DNA from: Brachionus plicatilis
Taxonomy: Eukaryota > Rotifera > Eurotatoria > Ploima > Brachionidae
DNA: 64,000 nucleotides
Assembly (NCBI GenBank): GCA_010279815.1
Contig: QEOQ01000508.1
Span: 844,254 to 908,253 of the forward strand
Direction of reading: 5' to 3'
Shown: positions 12,001 to 22,215 of the stretch, in pieces
How the letters are laid out: each line of letters opens with the position of its first letter
How positions within the stretch are numbered: the first letter of the stretch is position 1
Made by a program: the position numbers and the translations under genes
Notes under the pieces: generated by a model
The model's database searches: none
What the model was told of the DNA's origin: nothing
What the model saw: only the letters and a program-made list of their open reading frames with translations

Positions 12001-14075
12001 TTGATGAAAAGATTCATAACACATACAAGTATTATACCTTATCAAATGGTAAGCAGTGCATAGGTGGCATAATGACTACAGATAGAGAGAAAATATTCAA
12101 AGACTCTTTGTTCAACTCGTTCACAGGATGCTACATATCAGTGTCGGTATCGTTGGGTGCCAGCTTCGAACAGATAAATCTTAACCAAGATTTGCACAAA
12201 TCCGAATTTAAATATCACAATGTAGAGCCTGACTGTCCGAGTGTGTCCGACCAATGTGAGATAAAGAACAGCTTGTATCCAAGTTTTATCAAATTTGATC
12301 TAAAGCAGCAAAATTTGTCAGAGAGCGAAAATTTGGGAATTAGCTTTAGTTCTCTGAGCCACAATGGAGTTCTTTTGTACCGAGTCAGAGACAATAATCA
12401 GCTATTGCTCAGGCTCAATAATGGCGCTCTGACTTTAACAGTCTACGAACCTAGCAACTCTTTTTCCATCAAGTCTCTAGCTCAAAATTTGAATGACAAC
12501 AATTTACATCATGTTCTAGTATCAATTAAAGACAACAAAATTAGTTTGTATGTAGATAATTTGCTGCAGTCGTTCCGACCAATTCAACCATTGTCTCTCT
12601 CAAATAAAAATGAAGTGTACATATCAGGCGCTCCGTTAGACGCCCGAATACCAGATGAAAACTTCCAGAATTTCGAGGGCTGTCTAATCCAAGTCATCTA
12701 CAATGACCAAGTGCTTGATTTGTCCAAAGCAACAGACAAAGCTTCACACATAAAATTTTCCAAATGCTATAGAGGCTCGTTTCGGTCCACTTTGGATCCG
12801 ATAGGCTTTGAAAATTCCCAAAATCAACCTATTCTAAGTCGATACTCACAGAAAATAAGAAAATCAGATTATTTATTAAATCAAGAGTGTGTCCTTAAGC
12901 CAAGCTACGACACGGCAATGTTACGTCCAGTCGGTCTAAGATTCGGTTTGACCAAACAGAGCAGAATGGAAGTCAATGAACAATTGCCAATTAAATTAAC
13001 TAGTTTTGTTAGCTTTAAATTTAGGACTTTAGAATCAGATGGTCTGATGTTCTATGCCAGTGATATACACCGTAAAGATTTCATTGCTGTTTGGATGCAC
13101 AATGGCTACATTAACTACGCTTTTGATTGTGGCTCAGGCCTAATGCACATCAAGTCCAAGCGAATTTACAGCGATGGTCGTTACCATACAGCTACAGTAA
13201 AGCGAGACATGCAGCTCGGATCCTTGACTGTATCCGACAGAACCAACTCAACTGTTTTGGAAGCCATCGAGAGCATGTCCCCTGGCAATTCGGCATTTTT
13301 GAATGTAATTGAGCCGTACTTTTTTGGCAATTTGCGCTCTGAAGACAAAATACATTTGCCACAGGCTCAAAAAGAATTGATAACAAGCGAACCATTCATA
13401 GGCTGTATGTCTGACTTTAATGTTGGTTTTAAACTTTTGGGAAACAAAGTAGAAAAAGTGGATCTAATGAGTTGTTCGAATAGTCACGAAAGTGGGGTAT
13501 TTTTCACCGGTTTGAATGGATATGGAACGCTTGATGACCAATTGAGTCTCGGTGAAGCATTTGAGCTAAGTCTTGATGTCAAATCGAGGACTAAAAATGG
13601 TGTCTTGCTGTACATGGGTGAAAAAGAACAGCCAGATAATTACTTTTTATTGGAATTTGTTAATGGAGAAATGGAATTAAGTCTTGTTTTGAATGGATTT
13701 AAGAACATGATAAAATATGTACCGAATTATTCTCGTAATGAGCTGTGCAATGCCAGTTGGGTTAAATTAAGATTAAGAAAAACTGAAAAAGGCCTCATCA
13801 GCTTAGATTTACGAAGTGCTGAGTCTAACAGTGGTTTTAGCAAAGATTTGAGCGCCTTGAATCAGAATTTAGATGCTTTGACTACATTATATGTTGGTGC
13901 CTTGCCGGAGCACAGTCTTTATGCGGAAGTTAGTCAAACTAGTGAACCATACATTGGCTGCATTAGAGATCTTGAATTAAGAAAAATTAAAAATGGTCAA
14001 ATGAGTGCTTCGAAAAATGTCTTGCTTGAAATGAGACTAAAGAGTGGTGTACTCAGTTATTGTCCATTAAAATAG
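1..14075 (+). CDS. Laminin subunit alpha, LanA / alpha-3/5 type (3' part; 5' end outside the window)
   Basis: Secreted basement-membrane glycoprotein that forms trimers through a long coiled coil and binds integrin/dystroglycan-type receptors through its LG domains. Exons (all joins phase 0): 1-333 (continues leftward), 1869-5321, 7875-9644, 11913-14075 (stop TAG); about 2,572 residues are in the window. Order seen: L4b domain (1-333 and 1869-2300), about four laminin EGF-like (LE) repeats, an L4a domain (about 2920-3480), about six to seven further LE repeats (to about 4540), a coiled coil running across the second intron (about 4540-8740), then five LG domains: LG1 about 8740-9290, LG2 from about 9340 split by the third intron to about 12190, LG3 12210-12790, LG4 12890-13480, LG5 13490-14060. 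An L4b followed by one L4a is the arrangement of Drosophila LanA and vertebrate alpha-3B/alpha-5, not of alpha-1/2. AATAAA lies 49 nt after the stop. The first in-frame start visible here is not a real start, because codons 1-12 are already coding. Confidence 0.93.
334..1868 (+). other. Laminin intron (phase 0)
   Basis: Donor GTAAGC at 334 and acceptor TTTTAG ending at 1868 join two exons in frame. The intron is AT-rich and low in complexity. At 1109-1150 it holds a short stretch resembling the upstream exon (see findings). No other gene is seen. Confidence 0.85.
5322..7874 (+). other. Laminin intron containing a TIR element
   Basis: Donor GAG|GTAAAT and acceptor AAAAG|CAATCT; both flanking exons are phase 0. 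The intron interrupts the coiled-coil region. It holds the inverted-repeat element at 6263-7324 and, near 6180-6220 and 7606-7678, sequence of the dispersed GACTTG-rich family. No coding potential is seen. Confidence 0.85.
6263..7324. mobile_element. Candidate non-autonomous DNA transposon with 15-bp terminal inverted repeats
   Basis: CCCAGAAACCGATTC at 6263-6277 matches the reverse complement of GAATTGGTTTCTGGG at 7310-7324 with one mismatch. Between them the sequence is packed with degenerate copies, on both strands, of a motif like GATCCTAA / GATTCCTAA, which ceases abruptly at the two ends. No transposase reading frame and no clear target-site duplication were seen. Class is unknown. Confidence 0.55.
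9936..10536 (+). mobile_element. Decayed Mutator-like (MULE) element with a SWIM-finger remnant
   Basis: A perfect 14-bp inverted repeat, TCTTAAAAACGCAT at 9936-9949 and its complement at 10523-10536, brackets about 600 bp. Looser matches extend outside (ACGCATCA at 9736-9743, TGACTAACG at 9767-9775, CGTTAGTCA at 10462-10470). Inside, one frame from the ATG at 10104 reads through a stop at 10161 to a stop at 10311 and encodes a CRCKYFLKN stretch followed by KKRGRPKKAENALVKS. That resembles the CxC...CxH SWIM zinc finger and KRGRPKKA tail found at the end of many MULE-type transposases; here the second CxH pair is gone. The family call is from memory of such proteins. Confidence 0.55.
11003..11361. 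repeat. Foldback (long inverted repeat) element
   Basis: A left arm from GGTATTGTGAAATTC (about 11003) to AATACTGCA (about 11100) is almost identical to the reverse complement of about 11264-11361, with a few mismatches. The arms are about 97 bp, separated by about 165 bp. The structure is MITE-like; target duplications were not resolved. Confidence 0.75.
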
Positions 14076-14123
14076 ATAGTATTAGCAAAATAGTTTAAAT
14101 ATTAATATTAACATTTTAACATA

Positions 14124-14129
14124 AATAAA
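14124..14129 (+). terminator. Laminin polyadenylation signal
   Basis: Canonical AATAAA, 49 nt after the laminin stop codon. Confidence 0.6.
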
Positions 14130-17100
14130 ATTTTTTGAAATATTATTCAACTTTTATTCAAAAATAATAATAAAAAAAGTTTGTATATTCTTGCAACTGA
14201 AGTTTAAAAATTAAAAGTTTCATGGCCCTTAACAAGAATAGATTTTCTAAAACTATTTTGAAAGTTTGAACCTATAAAATTTTTTAATCTTTTACAATCA
14301 ATTCTTGATAAATAATTTACAAGAATTGAACTGTATTGACCGGAAAAAATCTACTTTGTTATGAAAATTTCATTTTAATGAATAAAAATGTTTCATTAGC
14401 TTAAAATCAACTTATCCAAATAAATATTCCTGTTTAATTTATTTTTGATTATAAATTTCAATAAAACTATAGTTTTTTTAATCTTTTTGAAAAAAATTTA
14501 AATTATATTTTAATAAATTATTTTTGAAAATAGAGCCTTTAAATAATATTTGTTAATTAAATGAAAAGCGTTAATTTTTTTTTAAACGTTAAGATTTCTG
14601 TAAGGTTATCTAAAATGATAATTTTTCTAATTTGCGAAAAAAAATTTAAAAAAAATTTTATACAAATAACTTTAATTTATTTTTAACTCTATAAATATTA
14701 AAATTTAAAAAAAATATGTTTTAAATCAATTTAAAAAATGTGGTTTTTTTAATTTCGTACATATATATGTCCCTTTCAAATTGTAAAATGTGTCAAAAAA
14801 GACTTTTTCTTTTGACTTCACTTGAAATTTTTTTTTTAGCATCTTTAAATTTTGAATATTAATCAAATAATATATATGTCAATGTCAATAATTAATAAAA
14901 TAATTTATAAAATTTTTCAAAGTCAATTTAGTGACTTGATTTTGAAAAGACTTTAAATAACTTTTTTCTTTGTCTTCTGCGCAAGTTTCACTATGCCAAA
15001 AAGAAAGCACTCGGACTGCCTTTTGTGAAAATACATTTTTTTTTCTATGGAATTTTATCATTTGCCAAGTCATTTTACAAAATGACACATTTTATAATTT
15101 GACAGTGACATATATTTATTATTTGATGAATATTCGAAATTTAAAGATGCTAAGAAAATTTTTTGCACGCTCAATTAGGGATTTTTTTGGTGAATGTTTT
15201 GTGCCATATAAAATGAATGAGTTTATTTTAAATAGCGATTTAAATTAAAGCTTCAGTTACTTTATTGGAATTTTTATTTTAATTTTAGGCTAAAATTCGT
15301 AAAACCTGGACAAATTTTGTTTAACTCAATAGAATTTTTCTACGAATAAGAAACAAAGCTTTAAATTAGGTTTTAAAAATAAATGAAGCCAGATTAAAGA
15401 AAATTTCAAAACCAATTTATTTTACTTGATTAAATATTAATTTTTTTTCAAATTTTCTATTCATAAAGCTAGCCAGAATTAGGAGCATCATTTGTATTTT
15501 TAAAATATCTTGATACATAAACTCGAGAAATTAAATAAAATGTATACAAATTTTTATGTTTATATCAATCCATATTTTTTAAAAAACTATCAATCATTTA
15601 TTAAAACTTTTATCTTAAAGAAATCTTTTTTGTTTCCTAAAATTATTATCTGCGAAAAAGCTTGTGAATGTTTTTTTGAATATGAATTAAGTAATTGAAG
15701 ATTGTAATTGATTGATATTATGTTTAATTTTAATTTGAATAGCTTTTAAAAGAAAAAGCTTGAAATTTCTTGAAAACTGAAATAATTTTAATAGGAATCA
15801 ATTAAAATCAAGTCAAAACGATTCGAATTTTCTTCTTTTCAATTTTTAAATTATAATTTATCACTATGAAGCATTTTTTTTGTATTCAAATGGTCATATA
15901 TTTTATAAATTTTTCATAAAAATCTCATAAATTTTCTAATATTAAATATGTATATAATGACTAATTCAATTGATCCTTAATATATTTATATCGTGTTTTT
16001 TTTAATTTAATTTAAATATTGAAAATTAAAATAATAAAAATAGACTCGAACCGTTCATGGCATCATTTGGTGTAAGAAAGCTTGTTAAACAATTAATAAT
16101 TAGCGTCATCATTGGAGATAGATGCTAAAAAAATTTAAAAAATTTTATATAATATTCTTTCTTTTGCATATTTAGAAATCTTTTTTGTAAATTTTATCGA
16201 CTTGCCATGAAAACCATAAAATTTTGGAATTATTTTATATTTCCAGATTATGTAATTGGTGATAAAACTTGTTAGTTAAAATAAATTAAATTTTTTTATT
16301 ACCAAAATTTTTAAGATTATTTTTATTTAATATTTATCACATTATTTTTATGCTAGAAAAAAATCTATTCAAGTAATTTATCATTAATTTTACAAATATC
16401 TAGTTTTTTGTTTAGTTTAAGTTTTGAAGATAAAATTTTAGATAAATTATGTAAAAATTCTTTAATTTACGGAAAAACAAATCATCAATTGATAAATTCG
16501 ATGGAAATTAAAAAAAAAGATAATGATCTTTAGGAATCAAATTTTTTCAATTTATTGTATTAGCTATTTTTTATTTTCAAATTGGTTATATTTAAATAAT
16601 AGCATATAAAATATATTTTAATCAAGCCAAAATTAATTAAATTCACTTGAGTCAATTGTCTTGCCCATAAGACCAGTTTAAATTAATAAAATAAAAAAGT
16701 AATGAAATGAGATTTTTTGTTCAATATTTTCAAACCAAGACTAAAAAATAATACTTTCTATTCAGCTTGATTCTTAATTTAAAAAATAAGCATTTTTTAT
16801 TGTAAAAATTAAAATCTTCATAATCACGCGCTTAAGTAAAAATTTAATTATTCAAATAAATTTTAAATTTTGATTCAAATATTGTTTAATCGAATTAGGA
16901 ATTTTTGAAATATACTTTTAAAATCACATTACCTAAGGCCATAAACTTGTTTGATAAATTTTTTGGTTGACTGATTTGAATTATGAGTTTATAAAAATAA
17001 ACTCTCTGTAAATAAATTTGCTTTTACCTAAAAACCTTTGAATTCATTAATAATCTTATTTTTTAAACTAGAATTGATAAAAAATTGAGTCTCAATTTAA

Positions 17101-17175
17101 TTGTTTTTATTTAAATGAAAAATCTTTTTTATTCAAAAATTATCCAAAAACTAAAAAATTAAAAAAAAAAGCACG
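14130..17175. other. AT-rich intergenic region
   Basis: No supported gene. It contains the foldback element at 14837-15152 and otherwise low-complexity AT-rich DNA. Short open frames here lie on the inverted repeat or have no splice or composition support. Confidence 0.7.
14837..15152. repeat. Foldback element
   Basis: The left arm 14837-14890 (starting TAGCATCTTTAAAT) matches the reverse complement of 15100-15152 (ending ATTTAAAGATGCTA) with a handful of mismatches. The arms are about 53 bp with a loop of about 210 bp. This explains the overlapping open frames seen on both strands here. Confidence 0.65.
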
Positions 17176-17615
17176 NNNNNNNNNNNNNNNNNNNNNNNNN
17201 NNNNNNNNNNNNNNNNNNNNNNNNNNNNNNNNNNNNNNNNNNNNNNNNNNNNNNNNNNNNNNNNNNNNNNNNNNNNNNNNNNNNNNNNNNNNNNNNNNNN
17301 NNNNNNNNNNNNNNNNNNNNNNNNNNNNNNNNNNNNNNNNNNNNNNNNNNNNNNNNNNNNNNNNNNNNNNNNNNNNNNNNNNNNNNNNNNNNNNNNNNNN
17401 NNNNNNNNNNNNNNNNNNNNNNNNNNNNNNNNNNNNNNNNNNNNNNNNNNNNNNNNNNNNNNNNNNNNNNNNNNNNNNNNNNNNNNNNNNNNNNNNNNNN
17501 NNNNNNNNNNNNNNNNNNNNNNNNNNNNNNNNNNNNNNNNNNNNNNNNNNNNNNNNNNNNNNNNNNNNNNNNNNNNNNNNNNNNNNNNNNNNNNNNNNNN
17601 NNNNNNNNNNNNNNN
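17176..17615. other. Assembly gap (440 N)
   Basis: A run of N from 17176 to 17615, just downstream of the ETS gene's 3' end. Part of that gene's 3' UTR or another feature may be hidden. Confidence 1.
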
Positions 17616-17682
17616 AGAATATAGGCCAAACAACAGGTTATAAGCATAGGGACTGAGGGTTTTATTTCTCAATTTTGATTGA

Positions 17683-19077
17683 TTATCTTTGAAATTTTTT
17701 CTTCAAACCAGTGGTCAGATTAAGCGGATGTGCCAGCTCGTTCAGGTTAGACTCGGACTCGAACGAATGCGTTGATGAGCTAGAAGAAAACGACGAGGAG
17801 TCAGATGCACCGTTTTTAAACTTGTTCAGATTGAAGCCCTGCTGCTGGGCCAACAGACTCACCAGCTGTTTCATCATGGGCTCATTCAAATTTTGCTCGC
17901 TTTGTCCCCTGAGCAAAAATTGACCGGGCAGGTTCATCTGAGCCGCTGCCGCCATTTGCGCCTGATACATGTACTGGTACAAATCGGAGTAGAACTGGAC
18001 CGGATTGTGGCCCAGCGCTCCCAAAGGACTATTTTTGTTCGAGTCGACAATTTTGTCCGAGTGGACCGAGTCGGCGGCGTGCGAGTCCAGCTCGGCCTCG
18101 TCGTCCACCAACTCGTGCTCCATCTGTTCGCTCTTGATCCTGGACGGCTCGTCGACGCCCGAGTCGTCCAGGCTGGCCTCGTCCTTTTTGCACGTTTGCT
18201 TGGTCTTTTTCAGCATGTAGGTGCCATTTTTTTTGACAAACTTTTTGATCTCGTCAGGATGGCGCATGAATCGGTACAAGAGCCGCCTGCCGGGCTCGCG
18301 AGCGATTATGTTGTTTGGGTAGTAGTACCTCATGCCGCGCGACAACTTCTCGTAGGTCATGCCGAGCCGGTTTTTCTGCAGGCCCCAGAGGGCGGCCAGC
18401 TTTTCGGCCTGGACTATGCGGAATATCATTTTGGTGTCGTCCTCCCACTTGATCACAGAGCTGTAGGACGGATTGGACAGCAGCAAGAACAAGTATTCCC
18501 AGAGGATGCGGCAGTTTTTTGAGTTGGGCGGACGGCGCAGGATGTCGCCTCTGAAGTCGATGTGGTCGTCGTAGAATTTGATTGCCCGGCTCGGGTCCTC
18601 ATTGGCCTTGGCGGCGGCGCTCTTGGCCGACTCGGACTTTTTGGCGCCCTTGGCCTTTTTGGCGGGGCTCGGCGCCGGGCACAATTGGGCCGCGAGAGTG
18701 GCGCACTCGGGACCGTCTTTGAACGCGTGGGGACGCGGCGACGACTCGCTCATCCACCGGTACTTGGGCAGGAGAGAGCGCGACTTGGACGAGTTGGACG
18801 CGGTCGCCAGACTGGACGAGGAAATGGAAGAGAGCGACGAGGAGACGTTTGACTGGAGGGGCGAGTCCGGCGACATGGAGGACGGCGAGACCGACGGCGA
18901 CGACGAGGACAGGGGCGGCGTTGACCGCGAACAGTCGCTGCCCGACACTTCCACGTACAGCGAGTGCAGTTTGTGCTGCTTGGGCGTTTCGCTCATCTTG
19001 CGCACTTTCAAGTTGCCAATCAAGCTTTCCAAGTTGGCTGTGCGCTTTCGTTCGAATGTGGCGGTTTCTGGTTTCAT
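17683..19077 (-). CDS. ETS-domain transcription factor, TEL/ETV6-Yan-like, single exon
   Basis: Nuclear DNA-binding regulator of 464 residues. The ETS domain spans about residues 189-271: it begins RILWEYLFLLLS and carries the recognition helix MTYEKLSRGMRYYY and the tail EPGRRLLYRFM followed by PDEI. The NIIxxEPGxRLLxRFM..PDEI wording is closest, from memory, to vertebrate ETV6/TEL. The N-terminal half is Ser/Pro-rich with a Lys-rich patch (about 140-157); the C-terminal part is acidic, then Gln/Asn- and Ser-rich. No Pointed (SAM) domain is present, although ETV6 and Yan normally have one; it could lie in an unseen upstream exon. The exon is strikingly GC-rich, with G/C-ending codons, against very AT-rich surroundings. 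The start is the ATG at 19077. AATAAA on the minus strand at 17666-17661 gives a very short 3' UTR. Confidence 0.9.
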   Translation of the reverse strand: MKPETATFERKRTANLESLIGNLKVRKMSETPKQHKLHSLYVEVSGSDCSRSTPPLSSSSPSVSPSSMSPDSPLQSNVSSSLSSISSSSLATASNSSKSRSLLPKYRWMSESSPRPHAFKDGPECATLAAQLCPAPSPAKKAKGAKKSESAKSAAAKANEDPSRAIKFYDDHIDFRGDILRRPPNSKNCRILWEYLFLLLSNPSYSSVIKWEDDTKMIFRIVQAEKLAALWGLQKNRLGMTYEKLSRGMRYYYPNNIIAREPGRRLLYRFMRHPDEIKKFVKKNGTYMLKKTKQTCKKDEASLDDSGVDEPSRIKSEQMEHELVDDEAELDSHAADSVHSDKIVDSNKNSPLGALGHNPVQFYSDLYQYMYQAQMAAAAQMNLPGQFLLRGQSEQNLNEPMMKQLVSLLAQQQGFNLNKFKNGASDSSSFSSSSSTHSFESESNLNELAHPLNLTTGLKKKFQR

Positions 19078-20824
19078 TTTGGTTGTTGTTGCGGAAGACT
19101 ACAATTTCTAGAACATTTAGAACCAAAGATTTATTTGTCAAATAATTGTCTAAAAAAATTGAAAAAAATTATTTTTTTTTTTTAATAAAAATGTTTAAAA
19201 TTTATGAAAATGAAAATTTTTTTTTTTGAAGAAGAAGAAGAAGTAGTAAAAATTTTATTGTTTGGTATTCGCTGCTGGTCGAAATTGTCGGGTATCAATT
19301 TTTTTAAAAATTTTCAAAGGTAAATTTTTGAAATCGAGGTCACAAAGACTAATTATCATGAATTTAAAATCATTGACTAGTTGATTTAGCGAAAAAAAAA
19401 GAAAAAAAAATAGAAGAGAAAAAAAAGACAGTCAAATGTTTAAGTTGGATCGAATTCCAGTCTAGAATGCAAAATGAGGACATCAAATTGGGTCAATTTC
19501 TGGTGTGCGTTCAACTCAAAGACGTCTATTTGCTAAAATTTCAAAGCTCTGATTTAGTTTTGTGAACAAAGAAAAAGACTTGCATGCTTTTGCGTTTTCT
19601 CTCTTGCTTTTTGTTCAATTCATTTACACCAAAGTTAAAGGAAGTTTGGCTCTTTGCGTTAGACTCGGTTTGCTTTTTCCATTGCTGTGTGTCGAGCCAA
19701 CTTTTTCTTTTTCTTTTTTGCACTCTATTTGAAATCGATGTTTTATTCTTTAATCTAGAAATTGTTGCAACACCAACCAACAAAAGCTAGTAGCAGTGTT
19801 TTTGAAAATTTGAAAATTTAAAAATTTAAAAATTTAAAAATGCAAATGCATCAACAACAACAACAAGATCAAAAAAAGAAGAAGAAACTTTGCTCTTAGC
19901 TGTGGGCCTGGCTGGCACAGGCCGACGGGAAGTGCTGTCACGTGCTCTTCAAACAACTTCAACTGCATGCAAAACTTGCGTTGTTTGTTTTGTTGCCATT
20001 TTTTCTCTCGCTTAGAACACAACCCTCTGTCTGAGCTGCTAGATAAATAATAAAAAAAAAAAAAAAAAAAAAAAAAAGAAAAAGAAAGAGAAAAAAAAGC
20101 AACAACAAGAAACAACTCCGAGTTCTCTTTTAAATCTTAGACTTAGATTGTTTAGAATAGAAATTTCGATTGTTTGTTGCTTGTTGTGTTGGAGAATATT
20201 TCCGTGAAAATCTTCAGCACCTTAAAGACTAGTTTTGTGTAATCAAAATTTCTGGTTATGCATAACTAGATAGCAGACTCTTCTTCTATTTTCACACTAC
20301 TTTTTGGCAATACATAGTTCGAATATCTTTTGGCATGCTTTTAACTACTTAGTGTTGATTCAAATGGAACAAAAAAGAAATTCTTCCATTTCATTCAAAA
20401 GCCCAAACATAGTAAATAATAGAAAAAAAAGAAGAGAAAATCTAAAATCGAAATGTTAATTAAAATAAATTTGAAATCGATGATTGAAAATTGCTTTGGA
20501 AAAAAGAAAGCTAGATAGGTAGCATTGATTGCCAAATGAAAAAGCGCAGATAAGTGGGAAACATGAAGCCCTGGAGCCAACTAACCATTTCAAATGTACA
20601 CTAAGTGTCATTACAATTGTTTTTGACTCATGCATTTCAACAGAGCGAAAACTAGGACTTTCGATTGTCATCGATGAAAATTTTCAAAATCCAAAATTCA
20701 ACCTAAATTATTCCAGACTAGTCTGCTGACCCAAATAAAAATTCAAATTGTTTCCATTTTTTTTTCTTTCTTTTTTCTCGCATTTAAATTTCAAATGGTC
20801 TACCTTTTCCGATGCTGACCGCTC

Positions 20825-20832
20825 ATGCAAAT
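20825..20832 (+). promoter_or_regulatory. POU octamer ATGCAAAT in the ETS upstream region
   Basis: A perfect ATGCAAAT octamer within an unusually GC-containing stretch (about 20800-20950), about 1.75 kb upstream of the ETS start. A second copy is at 19840-19847. A match of 8 bases occurs by chance at moderate frequency, so function is not shown. Confidence 0.25.
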
Positions 20833-22026
20833 GGTTCTATTCACTCTTGAAACTTTAAACGCTTCGGATTGAAGCAATCACCAGCCATATGCTCCGACGG
20901 CCTGCTCGCTAAAAGTTGCTTGCATTCAGCTGATTAATAGCACTGTTTAAAAACAAAAAAAATAAGATACAAACTCTTGAGATCAAGCTGCTTAATTTGC
21001 TTTGAAATATTAATCATTGCTGAATTTCCTCTATCTATGCCAAGCTGATAATGTAAACTCTGGAAAGAATTATTCTTCCGCACTTAGCTTTGCCTAGCTC
21101 TGATCCTGATAAAAGGCTCGTTGAATTAAATTAAATTCTTGGTGCCGACCCGGATACTCGGTTAAATATTATTCTTTACTGGGAACAAACAAATAGAAGA
21201 GCAAACAGTTTAAAGTAACCCAGAGGATATGTGTGAGCAATTCGAGCTGATTAGTGAGCTCAAATTGAAAGGTTAGCAAAATAGAAATTATTTTGTTTTA
21301 ACAATTGATTCAAAAGTCAAATTATCATGCCAGCACATTTTTGAATGCTAAATGTGAATAAATATCTAGAAAAAAAGTAATTGTAATTAAAAAAAAATGT
21401 AAAAAAAAAAGAAATGAAAAAAAAAATAATTTTGGTTCAACACTTGTACTTGTACTTGGTTCGCTATTTAATCTTGGATCTGAACATAACTTTAAAAAAT
21501 AGCTCCAAAACTAAAAATAAACGAAGAAAAAAACAAAATGTTATTCTTGGTATATATTTAGGTGATATAATTTATTTGTTCAAGAAAGGGTGTTTTTTTA
21601 AAACATTTTTTTCCGTATGAAATTTTGACAAAATTTTCAAGTGAACACAACAAAATATTTTCGGTTCAGGTCTTCCTTTTATGTAACTGTTCTAAGGCTT
21701 AATGAAATAATTCGAATTGCGTAATTGCTTCAATTTGCTCCGAATACCTTGGCACTAAGTTTACTTCTTTATTGTTTTTCTAAATTTTCAGCTAAATTCT
21801 TGTCTAACTTAGAGGAAACTCTTTCATCACAAAAAAAAAGAACCTGATAAACAAAATCCAGTTTTGATAATATTAACTTCGGAAACACAACATTTATACG
21901 GTATCTACATTGGAACAAAGCTAGCTCACAAAGGAAAACAATTTTAAATCTCTTTAAAATCAAAAAAAAACTTGAAATAAAATTTTAATAAAATACAGGT
22001 AAGAACAAAAAAGAATATTTTTCCTT

Positions 22027-22215
22027 TCTCTCTCTCTCTCTCTCTTTTATTATTCGTCAATATTGTAAAGTAGTAAATTTTATTAGTTTATAGGAGAAAA
22101 GTTTCTGAATCAACAATACTTCATGGATAGAAATAATTTCAAACGAATTTAAAGGGAACTATGGTGCACCTTTCTCTTTTCTCTTTTATTTCTCTCTCTC
22201 TCTCTCTCTCTCTTT
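22027..22215. repeat. Two CT microsatellites
   Basis: Two (CT)n tracts, at about 22027-22045 and 22191-22215, each preceded by TTTCTCTTT-like sequence. They are simple sequence repeats without other content. Confidence 0.85.

Noticed and set aside
14885..15248. Overlapping open frames on both strands downstream of laminin
   Set aside because: Explained by the foldback element 14837-15152 and AT-rich sequence; no homology.
17151..17672. Open frames across the N run
   Set aside because: They consist of undefined bases of the assembly gap.
17683..19077. Horizontal transfer as the cause of the ETS gene's GC bias
   Set aside because: ETS factors are animal-specific and the protein looks like an ordinary animal TEL-type factor; composition alone is not enough.
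17893..19145. Long plus- and minus-strand open frames overlapping the ETS gene
   Set aside because: They are out-of-frame shadows created by the GC-rich coding sequence; only the frame with the ETS domain makes a recognisable protein.
19834..20115. Minus-strand open frame with a poly-Phe/Lys run
   Set aside because: Produced by the poly-A tract at about 20050-20078; not protein-like.
21100..21200. tRNA-like wording near GCCGACCCGGATACTCGG
   Set aside because: No cloverleaf, anticodon stem or GGTTCGA-type T arm could be built. No tRNA gene was found elsewhere in the window by eye.
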